Below, in pieces: positions 10,265-20,690 of a stretch of 64,000 nt of DNA (positions within the stretch are counted from its first letter, which is position 1; every line of letters begins with the position of its first letter). The notes under the pieces are model-generated. The model was not told the origin of the DNA. It saw nothing but the letters and a program-made list of their open reading frames with translations, and did no database searches. The stretch is from Gracilaria domingensis. Taxonomy: Eukaryota; Rhodophyta; Florideophyceae; Gracilariales; Gracilariaceae. The stretch is taken from NCBI GenBank assembly GCA_022539475.1, contig VCMS01000074.1, positions 141,784 through 205,783 on the forward strand, given 5' to 3'. Both the position numbers and the translations under genes were made by a program.

Positions 10265-10972
10265 ATGAAGCTAACTGTCGCAACCATCGTTGCCTTCCTA
10301 TCCCTCGCCCATGCTGCCACGCTCTCTCGCTCATTCGTCCTGCCACAGCCGTCTCCAAGCTCGATCCGCGTCGGCAAGTCCCTCCCTTTCCCAGAGCCGG
10401 TGCTAGAAAGTCCTTTCCCCCTCCCAGAGCTGCAGATTGGCGATCCGTTCCCTATCCAAGAGCCACCGTTTGACGATCCGTTCCCTTTATCAAACCCATC
10501 GTTGCCAGACATTTCCGATCTCGTGCCGTTCGATGGGCTACCGATGCCGACCGACCCTCCATCCTTCGAGATCATAACGTGTATTAACAACAGCGGCTGT
10601 AACGCCAACGGGAGGAGACGTTTTACCTGTACCAATGCTCAAGGTGAAATCCAACCCGACCGAGAGTCGGCAGTTCTACTTCTCACGGAATTCGACGAGC
10701 TCCTTGGGTCACGCATCACATACAGGGCCGACGTGCCATCTTTGGCCCTCTTCTCCAATGATCCCATTTCTCCAGTTCCGTGGGTTTCAACAGCGAAAGA
10801 TGTCGAGCCGACTGTTTGTGTCGAAGAGGAGCCTCTCAATACTTCTGGGCTCTTTTTCGTGGCTGTTGGAAATCCGTTCGGCACTTGCTGTGGTTCATGC
10901 TCGTTTGTCTCCGGCGCTGCCAGGCGTCGTGTTCCCCCTCCTTTGTCATGCTGCCGCCCGTGTTCACGGTAA
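10265..10972 (+). CDS. Secreted proline-rich/cysteine-tailed protein
   Basis: The ATG at 10265 begins a clear signal peptide (MKLTVATIVAFLSLAHA). Residues about 35-95 are Pro/Phe-rich with a repeated F-P-x-P-E-x pattern (LPFPEPVLE, FPLPELQIG, FPIQEPPFD, FPLSNPSLP). A globular part with paired cysteines follows and the protein ends CCGSC...CCRPCSR, 235 aa in all. At the stop the DNA reads CGGTAAGA, a good donor context, and a 3' exon in another frame is possible. The family is not recognised; an apoplastic or wall role is inferred from the signal peptide and the Pro-rich spacer. Confidence 0.6.
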   Translation: MKLTVATIVAFLSLAHAATLSRSFVLPQPSPSSIRVGKSLPFPEPVLESPFPLPELQIGDPFPIQEPPFDDPFPLSNPSLPDISDLVPFDGLPMPTDPPSFEIITCINNSGCNANGRRRFTCTNAQGEIQPDRESAVLLLTEFDELLGSRITYRADVPSLALFSNDPISPVPWVSTAKDVEPTVCVEEEPLNTSGLFFVAVGNPFGTCCGSCSFVSGAARRRVPPPLSCCRPCSR

Positions 10973-11283
10973 GAATATTTTCGCGATTTTAGTGGAACCT
11001 ACATGTTGTCTTGAACGTCTCCGCTAACAGCAACAACAAGGGCTGGAAACGTTAGCGTCTCTTCCGTCTCTCTAGCTGGTTACCGTTCCAGACTCAACGT
11101 TAGCTTCTGTCACTAAATTTTAAACAATTCTAAATGCTTTACAAAATGCCTGCTTCTCTGTTTAATTCAATCTTCCAGTTCTTTGTCAACGTTTGACTTT
11201 AAAGTGGTGCCCTCAAAGGAGCGTCTCTTCGAAGCTGATCATCTATTGTCTTACCATGCAAAAGAGGAGAAGGAATGCATCTT
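10973..11283. other. Convergent intergenic spacer
   Basis: This lies between the 3' ends of two convergent genes. It contains T-rich tracts but no ORF with recognisable features. A tail exon of the upstream gene cannot be excluded. Confidence 0.4.
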
Positions 11284-11829
11284 TTAACACGCATACACAT
11301 TTATGACTTCAGTTTTGATTGCAGAACCGTGCCAATTGCTGGGAAACTGAGGAGTATTCACAATCTCACGAATTTGCACCTCGCATGGTCTGCTCACTCC
11401 TCTTGCACATATGCCTGGTTTCAATGTCAGTGTAATGGAAGCGTTCACTACGCTCGGGGCGCTAACGAAATCCGGAATACCGTTTACGTCGACACGAACG
11501 GCGTCCTCGCAGCCATTCGTGTACTCCTGGAAAGGAGGCGTGTACGGTCCGTCATAAATGGTTAAGCGTTCGGTTGTGACGCTTATATAGCTTCCAGGCG
11601 GCTCTGCATTAGGCATGACTGGATTGCGTTGAACGGTTTCCAATGCACTCGCTAAATTTTCATCAGTCACGGTGCTGATCACCATACCGGCTGTATTACT
11701 TGCGAAGTAGGTGGCCTGTCCGTTCCCTATGGGGGCGGTATGGCTGTACGCGTCGTTCGGACATGCTGCTGGTTCAGGTAAACTGCCATCCAAACCCGTT
11801 TGGCCGACACTGATAGAAATGACAGACAT
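11284..11829 (-). CDS. Hypothetical protein, 181 aa
   Basis: An uninterrupted frame runs from ATG 11829 to the stop at 11284. It has no signal peptide, a few cysteines (CPNDAYSH, GCEDAVRVDV, GICARG, RPCEVQI) and alternating beta-like segments (YISVTTERLTIYDG, ASITLTLKPG). Its terminal residues NVYAC are followed at once by the stop. It could be an extracellular beta-sandwich domain whose signal-peptide exon lies upstream, or a stand-alone small protein. I do not recognise the family. Confidence 0.45.
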   Translation of the reverse strand: MSVISISVGQTGLDGSLPEPAACPNDAYSHTAPIGNGQATYFASNTAGMVISTVTDENLASALETVQRNPVMPNAEPPGSYISVTTERLTIYDGPYTPPFQEYTNGCEDAVRVDVNGIPDFVSAPSVVNASITLTLKPGICARGVSRPCEVQIREIVNTPQFPSNWHGSAIKTEVINVYAC

Positions 11830-11941
11830 ACTCGGTCCAAGATACGCAAAGTAGCAAAAACTTTAATTCAATAATTTGCAAATTCGCTCAAATTAAATTT
11901 GATCAGATTCTGACCAAATAGGCCAAAGATGTGAGGATTCC

Positions 11942-12529
11942 TCACAACTCCTCCTTGAGTGCGTTGAAGCAAGTCTGGGCAGCGTCTGGGCAAAGACCAT
12001 CACAAATTTCGAAGCAGTACGAACATTTGTCCGCCAGGTTGTAAGCGCATTGGTTCGCGTAGTATGTGCAGATGGTAAGCATGCATTTTCCAGGAGGAGA
12101 AACGGGAGCGGGAAGGTCGGGTTTGCACTCTGCGGCCTTGTCCGGACAGGCTGCGCACTTGGAGTGACAGTATCCACAAGCTGGGCCCTCAAATCCATTA
12201 CTCTTGCATCGCGTGTAGAATTCAAGACATTGGGGCTCCAGGCACTTGTTCTCGGGGTTGGCCTGTTTGTATTTGCACCCGTCTCGGAGAAGCGTGCACA
12301 CGTAATCCGTTGGTTTATCCGAAAGTTCGCTCAGTACACCACAAGATGCGACGCATGTGGGGCAGACTGATGCTCCGCCAGAGCCCGCCTCTTCTCCAAG
12401 GCACTGCTTGTACTCGCGGATGCATTTCACAACTAGCTTTGAGTACTCCTCCTGAGTAATGGCACCACCGATCACAATATGAACGAACGCCAAAAGGCAG
12501 AAGAGGTAAATGGCTGCCTTGAAAGACAT
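11942..12529 (-). CDS. Secreted cysteine-rich protein, three C-x6-C modules
   Basis: The ATG at 12529 starts a strong signal peptide (YLFCLLAFVHIVIGGA). The mature part holds three related modules with the spacing C-x6-C ... C-x2-C-x3-C ... C (CIREYKQC, CLEFYTRC and CTYYANQC open the modules; CPTCVASC, CGYCHSKC and CSYCFEIC are their centres), so 195 aa of mostly disulphide-bonded structure. On the - strand a TATA-like GAGTATAAAG lies at about 12662-12671, some 135 bp before the ATG. Probably an extracellular structural or defence peptide; no named family is claimed. Confidence 0.75.
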   Translation of the reverse strand: MSFKAAIYLFCLLAFVHIVIGGAITQEEYSKLVVKCIREYKQCLGEEAGSGGASVCPTCVASCGVLSELSDKPTDYVCTLLRDGCKYKQANPENKCLEPQCLEFYTRCKSNGFEGPACGYCHSKCAACPDKAAECKPDLPAPVSPPGKCMLTICTYYANQCAYNLADKCSYCFEICDGLCPDAAQTCFNALKEEL

Positions 12530-14698
12530 CGTGGGTTGTTGATGAAGACTGCGAACGAACCTTGGTTGACTTGAGGAAGAGCCGGTGCAGAGTTATCGCT
12601 AGAGTCGGGGGTGGTGCGAGATGGGTGATGAACGGCGACGTGAGCATTGCACGAGGGCTGTCCTTTATACTCAATTTCTGGGAAGGGAATAGTACACTAG
12701 AGCTCGCTTGGTGTGGGAATTGAAGTGTATCCGTGTCTGCCACACAAATGCGCCCTGCCTTGTTAATGAACTAAGTTCAAAATGAATACACCTCTCGAAA
12801 CGTTCGCCCAAATCAGCCCTCGTCAGCTGTTCGTTCTTGGTGACGAGAGCTTTTCCATCGCGATCGTCATAAGGAGGTGCCAGCATGTACTCGCTGCTTG
12901 ACAGCAACAGAAAGACCTTTACCTCTGTCTGCCCGCCGCCCTCCGCCACTGGTTAGGCTAGACATGTGTGATTCTCCTTGTCGACATGGGTTCTTGCGTG
13001 TAGCGAGCTCAGACGCGAGCCCCATCCGAAGTCCGTGTTATGAAGCTGTGCAATCTGCAGTATGCCAGTATCAACTATTGTGGACGTTAGCGTTTGCATG
13101 TTAATCAGTTTTAGCGCGTACGGTTTTCTGCGTAGTCACTACGTGTACTAGATTGCGTCAGAGAGAACTGGCCCGACGGAAGGCGACCTGGCCTGTTGAC
13201 AAGGCGTCTTGGCCAAAGTATCAAAGACAAGTCATTTTTGGAGAACCCTAGAACCCCAACTATCAGTGGCTCTAGTGGATCACCCAATGGGTGCTCTTCC
13301 CAACGCGCTGAAGAGCTTATACCTGATCGTAGTCGACAAGTGTATGATGCCAAGAGGTGTTTGGTGGCCAAATACAGCCCCCAAAGGGCCAGGCTGCTTG
13401 ACGACGATGACGATGGAAACAGTTGTAGTTTGCGGAGAGGAGGATACTTTTGGCCGATCGCATCAGCATCTATGTTTCGCAGCTGCTTACGTACTTCTGG
13501 CATCTTGCCAGGCGCCTGTGCTGCTCTCAGCACCTGAGACGAGCACCTCGCCCTCCGAGATTTCCCAGCCTCTGAAGGCAAACCCCATACGTGTAACCAA
13601 GGGTAGATCTGACAACAGGTTATGCTGAAGCGCGAAGCCTAATTGACTGAATGAAGTTGCACATACCTGTAATTCAGAATTGTACAACTGTATGCTTTGC
13701 GGAAATTTTCCGAATTAGAATCCGAAAATGTAGTGTAAGACTTCTTGTGGGTTCACACCGATGTGAGTTCGCACCCATGTGCGCCGCACACTGTGCGGCT
13801 TCCGCTTCCATCTCATGGGGGCGTCTGGCCTTGATCCGAAAATTGGCAAGTTGCGGCGCCAAAATGGCAGATTACCGTGACCATGCTGATATGCTGAATG
13901 TTTTCGTTGACGTCAGGTTCCGAACTGAATCATGAATTCGACGAAGCCCTTTATTTGCATGTCAATTTAATTTGGTATTTGTTTGAAAACTTTTCGCAAG
14001 ATTCAAGTGCCGAACCGCGACATTTCACGCAATCCGAACGTGTCACTGCTGGGAAACGGAGGCTGTGGTACAAGTGTACACGAGTGGGCGAGAACGCCTT
14101 GCGCGAGGTTTTTCGTTGGCGTCGTTCTCATTCATTCTTGCCTCCGCTTTATTCTCTCTTTCGGGCCTTCTGACAGACCAAGTTGACAAACACTTGGGCA
14201 GCAGGGCCGAGATTGCCTCAACTGCACCTCAAATAGAGTACATTTCGAGGAGCGAAAAGGCAGCGGAACGCTTGCGCTAACCTCCCGCTCTGCGCGCTAA
14301 GTCAGCTATCTGTTGCGGTTGGAGTGGTCCGTTTTGAAAACCTGATTCATTTTTTAAAACTTAAAAACTTTCATGCGAACAAGCCTGACAATTCCTGCCT
14401 GTGTTTAGCATGCAACTCACGGAGTCAAGGTGAGGCGTGCGAGATACAAGTGTGTGAGTAGGACATCAGGGACACGCGTTCTTCGTTGACCTTCACATCG
14501 TGGATCGCAGCGATCCGTGTCGATCGCGCGCACGGCCGTTACGATCACGGCCAGGAGCGCACACGCGGCGAGTCGCGCTCGAACGACATGGCGAACTAGA
14601 AACCTCGTGCCCCATCACGGACCAAAGCCAAGCGGTCCTGGCGCCATCCTATCCAGAGGCCGGGGAAGCCGAGACGGTTTGCGACCCAATCGCCGTTC
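12530..14698. other. Long stretch without a supported gene
   Basis: Several frames of 90-156 codons overlap on both strands (for example 12671-12949 and 13111-13628) but none has a signal peptide, a domain motif or a partner exon that I can identify. It may contain decayed coding sequence. The TATA-like site for the 12.5-kb gene lies at its left edge. Confidence 0.35.
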
Positions 14699-15053
14699 TC
14701 AGCGCGGTCTACCAAACTCCACGCTGCTATGCAAGAACACCGCGTCCTCCCCCAGCAGCGCATTCTCCTTCGTCAGCTGTCCAAATTGCGGAAGCAGGTA
14801 TCGCACGTTTCCTTTCGACGTGAGGTAGTCATCGATTTCCATCACAGTATCCGCCCTCACTTTGATGGACATCACGTTGATGATGGCCTTGTCGAGGTCA
14901 AATCGTTTCAGCATCTCAAGTTCATGCCCCACCACATCCAATCTCACAAAGTCTATCACTCTCAACCCGTTTCTCTCCAGCACGCTCTCCATCGTGGTGC
15001 AGCGCTCGGTCATCGTGGTCAACTGCCACCCTTTGTACTTCTGTACTTCAACC
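14699..15053 (-). pseudogene. FkbM-type methyltransferase, C-terminal fragment
   Basis: The - strand frame reads a recognisable C-terminal half of an FkbM methyltransferase (Methyltransf_21): VIDFVRLDVVGHELEMLK (motif LDVEGHE, here LDVVGHE), then VMSIKV, EIDDYLTSKGNVRYL, and DAVFLHSSVEFGRPR at the stop. The frame opens just after a TGA at about 15054 and has no plausible start. The N-terminal SAM-binding half (the D-G-G-G region) is not seen upstream on this strand. The acidic residue before GHE is replaced by Val. It is most likely a truncated relic, though an upstream exon ending GAGAG|GTTGAAG is not excluded. The family normally O-methylates sugars or small metabolites. Confidence 0.65.
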
Positions 15054-15587
15054 TCTCAAAGTTTTTGAATGTGTCTTCCACGGTACCGCCTATTTCATGC
15101 TGCTTGTATAGAGCTTTGCTATAAGAAGTACAGTATTTACCGTAAATTGAATTCTTTTTTGAACATGGCAAGTTTCTCGTTTCTCAAACCGGATCAACAC
15201 GTTGTACACGCCGCTTCATCGCACACGGCGACAACGCACATCTCGCACATTCGCCGTGCACTCCTGCGCCACACGCGCCTCACGGAGAATCACCGAGGAA
15301 AGCTCGTTGAAAAGATGACCAGGTCTCGTCATGCTGCATGCATGACTCATGCACAAGTCAAGCCTCGCGGCTCGGTCCCCGCCTCGGAGCCGCTCAACAG
15401 CCACTGCACCGCTTCCACGTCCTCCACTTGCGCCGATTCCCGCGACACTTGCAAGGGACTCGTCTCCCACGCTGCAGTCCGAAAAAAATTCCGCGCCTTC
15501 TCACTGTCGTCCTTCTCGCTGGCTGGCTGCGGGCCACTGCCGACCTGGCGCAGCGCCGCAATATGAGCAAACTGTCGCTGTGTCACT

Positions 15588-15786
15588 AATAATCGCTTCT
15601 CTGTGCTCGAAACAATGCGACTGTGCCTTTGTTTCTAGGTACAGGTCCTTGTCTTGTTTCGATGACAATCACTGCATCATGAAGAGCTGTGGAAGCCCGA
15701 ACGACCAGCCCTCGACTAGATATGCTTGCAACCCGGACGCCCCTATCCATCTCCTACTCCTCCGACCCGCGGCGTTATGGCCCTAG
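15588..15786 (+). pseudogene. Small cysteine-rich family, N-terminal fragment
   Basis: The + frame reads CSKQCDCAFVSRY, CFDDNHCIMKSCGSPNDQP and then RYACNPDAP before losing homology and stopping at 15784-15786. It is clearly related to the protein at 30060-30305 (CSEQCEPAFVSMY, DNQCIIKSCGSPSDHP) and shares RY-C--NPDAP with the fragment at 19458. There is no start codon or signal peptide in frame, so it is a broken copy. The rest of 15054-16198 holds nothing else I can support. Confidence 0.55.
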
Positions 15787-16198
15787 CAGATGAATGAGAC
15801 CCAGATCGACTCCAGGTGCAATGTAGATGGCCTACTTCAGGTCTAAAAAATGTGTGCATGTCGTCTCCGATGGACCTGTGCTATTGTATATGGGCGTGCT
15901 AAGTGATGAACGAAGAGCATGTCGGGCAAACTTGCGATGTGCACTTTATTAGAATCCGGCTCCCGGCAATCGCAGAACGAAGAGGATGTCCGACGCCAGG
16001 GTCCGACGGCTGATCGTTGCAAGTTATTGGCCGGTTTTTGTTTGGAAAACAAGTATTTCAAACATAGAAATAGCAAATCACTGAAATTAAAACGTTTCTC
16101 ACAATTTTCACGCGCAATATAGTTTTCAGCAGTTTTTGTACCTATTCGCACTCTTCCTCGGAGTCCTGCTCTTTCCATTTCTCTTCAATCATTCGAAA

Positions 16199-18823
16199 TC
16201 ACCGTTGCGCCTCAACATGTTCTTCCATTACGGCCTTGCACCTGTCTTCAAACTCGCATACACCTCTGTAGGTTTCCAGAAGTCTCTCCTTTGATTTCTC
16301 CGGAAGAATGTTCGGAACCGAAGCAATTTCATCTACCGTACCCGTTCGGCCTCGATGAGTAGTCTGCAGACGGCGTTGTTTTCTCTGATCGCTCTGCTCA
16401 TTGTTGCGTTGTTCTGTTTGGTTGCCCTTAAGATGGCGCCGACGTGCTTGATTGCTGGACCTAACATTCTCCAGTAGCTGCATCATGAGTCGTTCTGTCT
16501 CGCTCACGCAAGAAGATATTCTCTCTACGTCGATAACTGAACGTTCTTCCTCCGTGTCCATCACAGACATATCCACCAGCAACACGTCTTGGCCTCCATC
16601 AACTGCGTACACAGAATTCACAAATAATGTCTGTAGTTCGTGTCTTGAAGTACTGGACTCCATCGATTTCCAGTAAAAATGCGTTCTGTACTGCTCTGGG
16701 TCATCCTCGACAGGTACCGAGACTTTGAATATCGCATTTCTATCACGTGGGCGAACAATTCCGATGGAGTGGAACTCTGAAAGTGAAGTTTTCATTTGCG
16801 CCACACGAACATTTCCGTCGGGGCTGGCAAACATGATCTGCAACGTTCCTGCACGAGAGTAATTACTTGTTGTCCAATATCCCCTATGTGCTGCGACTCG
16901 GCAAAGAAAACTTTTGAGCTCTGTCCCATCCATACTTGCCGTGAGTCCGCCATGAACCATGAAGCAGGCGACATCTCTCAGATTAACAAATTCATTGCAA
17001 TTCACCTCGGTAGCAGACCCAAATACTTCATCCACAAGAATCTGAACATCTTTCGTGCTTGAAGCTGCAATTCTTCTGGTTTCTTGAACAAATTCCCACC
17101 TGCTAGGTAGTCGCACTGAGAATTGTGGAGTGCTCCTCTCACCGGGGTTCGCTCCCAGAGAAAGATATCTAGTCAAGTAGTCGTAGAAGCCAAATGAAAC
17201 CTTATCCTCCGAGTACCCCTCCAACCAAATTGTTCCGGCCAGGGTGTCTCGCATAGAAATGTAGTTTTCGTAATCTTCTCGTATGTATCGGTTCCATGAA
17301 TCGAGGATTTGTAAAAATCGCTTGGAAACTGCACTCTTGTCGCTATCTTTCGCAACCGCAGACCGGTACAATTTTGTCGTGAGGCCTCTATATATCCTTG
17401 GCACAAGGCAATCTGAACGTGTTGCCCAACCCTCCAAGCCTTTTCGTAAAGAAGGATCTGTGCAAACTGCGTCCGAATCATTAGAAAAGCTGTACAAGAG
17501 CACCCACTTTTGCGAAAGATTCAATTCTATGCTGAAAAGATTCTTCACGTCTTCAAGAACACCCAACGCCTTGTTTGAGGGGTGTTTGTCCGCATGTGAG
17601 TATAGGATAGGATCGAAAGCCTTTCTATGCAGCAGGTAGCCTCTTCCATCTTCCACAGCCAAAACCGCCGTTCCCATCTCCATTCCACGCAAATATCCGA
17701 AGATAGCAGTCATCGATTCATTAGCCCACCACGTAAACGACGTAAACATACAGAACGATCCCATGTAGTGGGACACTGTCTTCTGGTCGCAGTTCCAGAT
17801 ATCCTGAACATACATATTCCATGCCGTGGCCTTCAAGAAAAACAACCGGTCGTCTGTGTGCATCGGCTTCTCCGCACATTGTAGGCCCTTGGGAACATGC
17901 GCAAACTCGTTCATTATCGACAATATTTCCAAGTTATCCACTCCCTTGATCTCATCAAAGATGGGAAGGGTAGAGACAGCTTTCATGTTCACAAGTACGG
18001 AAACTGCCCATTTCTTCATTTGTAGGTAGTCGTCTTTCCAGTACCCCATGTCTTTTGGCCAGTATCCACTTAAAATCATTCCGGCAATGCTTCGTATGAC
18101 TCTTTCCAAGTCTCTTTGCACGATTGCATGTCCAGGAATCCCATAAATTGCATCATGGACTTCCACAGTGCCACTTCCCAGTCTGCCCAAAGAACGTTCG
18201 GCTTTCAGCCACACACGCGATTCTAAGACTTCATCCGAGATATAAGATGAAAGTTTGAGCACTGGAAGACATGCATACGGTAGTAGACCTGCATTGTACC
18301 AACCCAAAGAGTTCTTTCCTTCACCCTTCAATCTAGTGGCAATGATTTGGTCGCACCAAAGAATGACATATTGAATACCTTGTATCTTTGAGCATGCCTT
18401 CACGACATTCACAAGGGCTTCCTGATCAATATCTGACATCTTCGCCGTGCGTGATTCTCCTTTCCTCTTCCACTCGTCCTTTTCTACATGCTTGTACGAA
18501 ACAGCATACATGTACGTTTCAGAGAGGTTGAGGAGGGCTTCGACACTTCCCTCAAAGCAGCAAGCCCTGTCTCTTCTTTCCCATTCGGAGATAACATTAC
18601 GCGCATCCTCACGTGTTGTGCGAATCCTTCGAGAGAGGCCAAGTTTGACAACCTGCACGCCTTTTGATCCGAGGTTAGTATACAAATTGCTGAGGCCAAA
18701 AAGTAGTGAGCTTTTCGTCTTCCGAAATCTTGCAAGCCGATCGCACACATCTTGAAAATTCTCGTTCATTTTGCTTCCTTGAACGAAAGCTGATGTTATT
18801 ACACGCTTCTCACGGTCCTGCAT
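16199..18823 (-). CDS. Orphan 874-aa protein with possible HET/TIR-like N-terminus
   Basis: A single uninterrupted frame runs from the ATG at 18823 to the stop at 16199. Most of it matches nothing I recognise. Three N-terminal blocks are laid out as in heterokaryon-incompatibility (HET) domains: YMYAVSYKHV (about 105-113; HET starts YxALSYxW), then GIQYVILWCDQI (about 149-160; HET has LxYLWIDxxCI) and ESRVWLKAERSLG (about 201-213; HET has RGWTxQE). The C-terminal 120 residues are charged and rich in Gln/Arg (QSDQRKQRRLQ). It is flanked on both sides by pieces of the cysteine-rich secreted family. If HET-like it would act in intracellular recognition or cell death, but the similarity is weak. 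Gene reality is strong; function is inference. Confidence 0.75.
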   Translation of the reverse strand: MQDREKRVITSAFVQGSKMNENFQDVCDRLARFRKTKSSLLFGLSNLYTNLGSKGVQVVKLGLSRRIRTTREDARNVISEWERRDRACCFEGSVEALLNLSETYMYAVSYKHVEKDEWKRKGESRTAKMSDIDQEALVNVVKACSKIQGIQYVILWCDQIIATRLKGEGKNSLGWYNAGLLPYACLPVLKLSSYISDEVLESRVWLKAERSLGRLGSGTVEVHDAIYGIPGHAIVQRDLERVIRSIAGMILSGYWPKDMGYWKDDYLQMKKWAVSVLVNMKAVSTLPIFDEIKGVDNLEILSIMNEFAHVPKGLQCAEKPMHTDDRLFFLKATAWNMYVQDIWNCDQKTVSHYMGSFCMFTSFTWWANESMTAIFGYLRGMEMGTAVLAVEDGRGYLLHRKAFDPILYSHADKHPSNKALGVLEDVKNLFSIELNLSQKWVLLYSFSNDSDAVCTDPSLRKGLEGWATRSDCLVPRIYRGLTTKLYRSAVAKDSDKSAVSKRFLQILDSWNRYIREDYENYISMRDTLAGTIWLEGYSEDKVSFGFYDYLTRYLSLGANPGERSTPQFSVRLPSRWEFVQETRRIAASSTKDVQILVDEVFGSATEVNCNEFVNLRDVACFMVHGGLTASMDGTELKSFLCRVAAHRGYWTTSNYSRAGTLQIMFASPDGNVRVAQMKTSLSEFHSIGIVRPRDRNAIFKVSVPVEDDPEQYRTHFYWKSMESSTSRHELQTLFVNSVYAVDGGQDVLLVDMSVMDTEEERSVIDVERISSCVSETERLMMQLLENVRSSNQARRRHLKGNQTEQRNNEQSDQRKQRRLQTTHRGRTGTVDEIASVPNILPEKSKERLLETYRGVCEFEDRCKAVMEEHVEAQR

Positions 18824-18893
18824 GTTCGGCAATTGGGCTGGTAGAGATATCGAATGAGTACTGTATCATGAATAGGTGCGGCGTACGAACGGT

Positions 18894-18938
18894 GGTAGAG
18901 GAGACTGTTCTGCCACAGGGAGAACAGTCGCCTCTACC
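18894..18938. repeat. 45-bp near-perfect palindrome
   Basis: The arms GGTAGAGGAGACTGTTCT and AGAACAGTCGCCTCTACC pair at 17 of 18 positions around a short loop. It lies just upstream of the 874-aa gene. A second inverted structure (GGACACATGTACC..GTACATGTGTGCTC) follows near 19118-19152. Confidence 0.7.
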
Positions 18939-19204
18939 CTGTCGCGATGAACTGAGGTACATGGTATATGCATACTCTCAGGAGGAACGAACACAACTTG
19001 CTGAACAGAGAGCGTTGGGCTCATTTTGTAGGCATGGGTCATGCACGATGGCCAATAAAGTTTGGTGGAAACGCAAGTAAAAACGGCATGTTTACAGTAT
19101 TGGTCTGGCCAGAGAGGACACATGTACCAAGCGTACATGTGTGCTCGTCGAGGACACTTGTACACTTGGTACGTCCGCGTGAGGTCAAACTGCCTGTTCG
19201 CTCG

Positions 19205-19432
19205 AAATGAAAGTGCGACATAAGACGAGTGGTTTGGTGTCTGTTTAAACTCCTGGATATCCCTGACGGACCAAAGGTGCTTTGGGTAGCCGGTCGAACG
19301 CACCATCGCCATCTCTATCTGTAGTACAAGTTTTCCGAAATGCTTGAAGTCTGGCATTCGATACCCATAAACATTTTTCAAAAAATGCAAAAACAGTGCA
19401 ACGCTTTTCGCACCCACCTCTCTGCTTGGCAT
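19205..19432 (-). pseudogene. Possible 5' relic of a paralogue of the 874-aa gene
   Basis: The - strand frame from 19432 reads YPKHLWSVRDIQEFK followed by SSYVALSFRANRQFDL, where YVALSF is the usual opening of a HET-like domain. Downstream the frame runs into the palindromic repeat at 19.1 kb and loses meaning. It may be a fragment truncated by that repeat. No start is assured and there is no second motif; low confidence. Confidence 0.25.
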
Positions 19433-19457
19433 GCGGAATGCGCCAAGCAGAGACGTC

Positions 19458-19815
19458 TTCCGGTCGTTACAGATGCACGCGCAACCCGGACGCGCCCACG
19501 CCGTCGCCCACGCCGTCCAGCTGCGCCGTCAGGGCGCTCGGCGACGAGCACGATCTAGAGCGCTTTGAGGTGCAGTGCGAGTGCCCCAGCTCCGGGCTGC
19601 GCAGCGTGTTCCGCTCGTCGCCGCTGGACGTGCACTACTGCATGAGGGCGTGCTACATGATGGGCGACGAGTACCGGCAGGCGTGCGATGCGTACGACCG
19701 CTCTGGCGACAGCAGCACCAGGCACATCGGGCTGGTGTTTGAGAGAGTCGGGCGCACGTGCTGCGAGCACAAGTGCGGCGGAGTGTATGGCCGGCGCACT
19801 TGCAACCGCGCGTGA
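19458..19815 (+). CDS. Cysteine-rich family, C-terminal part
   Basis: The + frame reads RYRCTRNPDAPTPSPTPSSC, then CECPSSGLRSVF, DVHYCMRACYMMGDEY, CDAYDRSGDSS and TCCEHKCGGVYG, ending CNRA and TGA at 19813-19815. This is the C-terminal half of the family whose N-terminal half is seen at 15588 and 30060: the shared RY-C--NPDAP block marks the join. No signal peptide or start in frame, so it is a last exon whose partner is missing, or a fragment. It is GC-rich relative to its surroundings. Eight or more cysteines suggest a disulphide-bonded secreted protein. Confidence 0.5.
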
Positions 19816-20690
19816 CGTGGAAGACGAGTATCGAACAAAGCAAATGTGTGCAGCTGTAATTGTCAAACCGATTCCTCGCGCATCTTGCTCGCGCAGAGCG
19901 GGCATCCTCGAGTCTCGGTGCGCTACACGGGAGTGGAAGAACGAGAGCGACTGCTTCTGCTTGATGTTCCACACCGACTTTCGAATCGAGAGCGAAGTGT
20001 GCAACGTGAGTTTGCAGTTCCGGGCCGGCCCGTCGACTTGGCATATGTATTGAGGACTATCAGGCTGATGGTATCAGCCGGAGAGCAAACTTTACTCTCG
20101 CATCTATTACTGTCAAGTGACAGGTTACTACCGTAAAGAAAGCAACACCAGGGCCAGCATGCGGCCATGTAGCACCGAAACATCGACTCATGAAGGCCAG
20201 CGATTTTGCACAACCCCTCTCGAGGGCTGGGCCAACCGAGTTGTTTGGCCCAGCCGACAGGTTGCCCACACTCATCCGAAAACTGATGATAAATGCTGCA
20301 CTCACTCTCGATGCCAAGCCGTTCAATCCCAGTGTCGGACAGCCCACGCCGACCTCGCGCTCCGCCACCGGCCCACTGGCGTCGATGTCAATTACGTGAT
20401 GCAGTCGCAGCTCATCATTTATGGCCTCGTACAAATCAGCGTGCTGATGGGCCTACAATACTGCTCATCAGTACTATTGTAGGCCCGTTGTTTGATGCCA
20501 TTTTCTTGGGCCATGCCCAATCCATTACACGAACAACACTTTCATTCCCACCTGAACAAAACCATCTTCGCCAATAAAGTTTTCCGTCGGGGCCAAATTC
20601 TGTAGCATAGTATCCACTTCCTGCCCGTTCCAGTCATTCTTCGTCCTCTTGAATGAGAGCGTTTCTTGCGAGGAACTTGACTCACCGCCA
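19735..20690 (+). repeat. Segmental duplication, copy 1
   Basis: This aligns with 23385-24560 in the same orientation, from the end of the cysteine-rich gene (TGCTGCGAGCACAAGTG) through a shared non-coding middle (GACTATCAGGCTGATGGTAT) to the 3' end of the ankyrin gene (ACACTTTCATTCCC). It includes a hairpin at 20449-20485 (GGGCCTACAATA..TATTGTAGGCCC) conserved in the second copy near 24330-24365. Confidence 0.85.

Noticed and set aside
13111-13687. Overlapping frames of 113-156 codons on both strands
   Set aside because: No signal peptide, domain or splice partner, and both strands are equally open.
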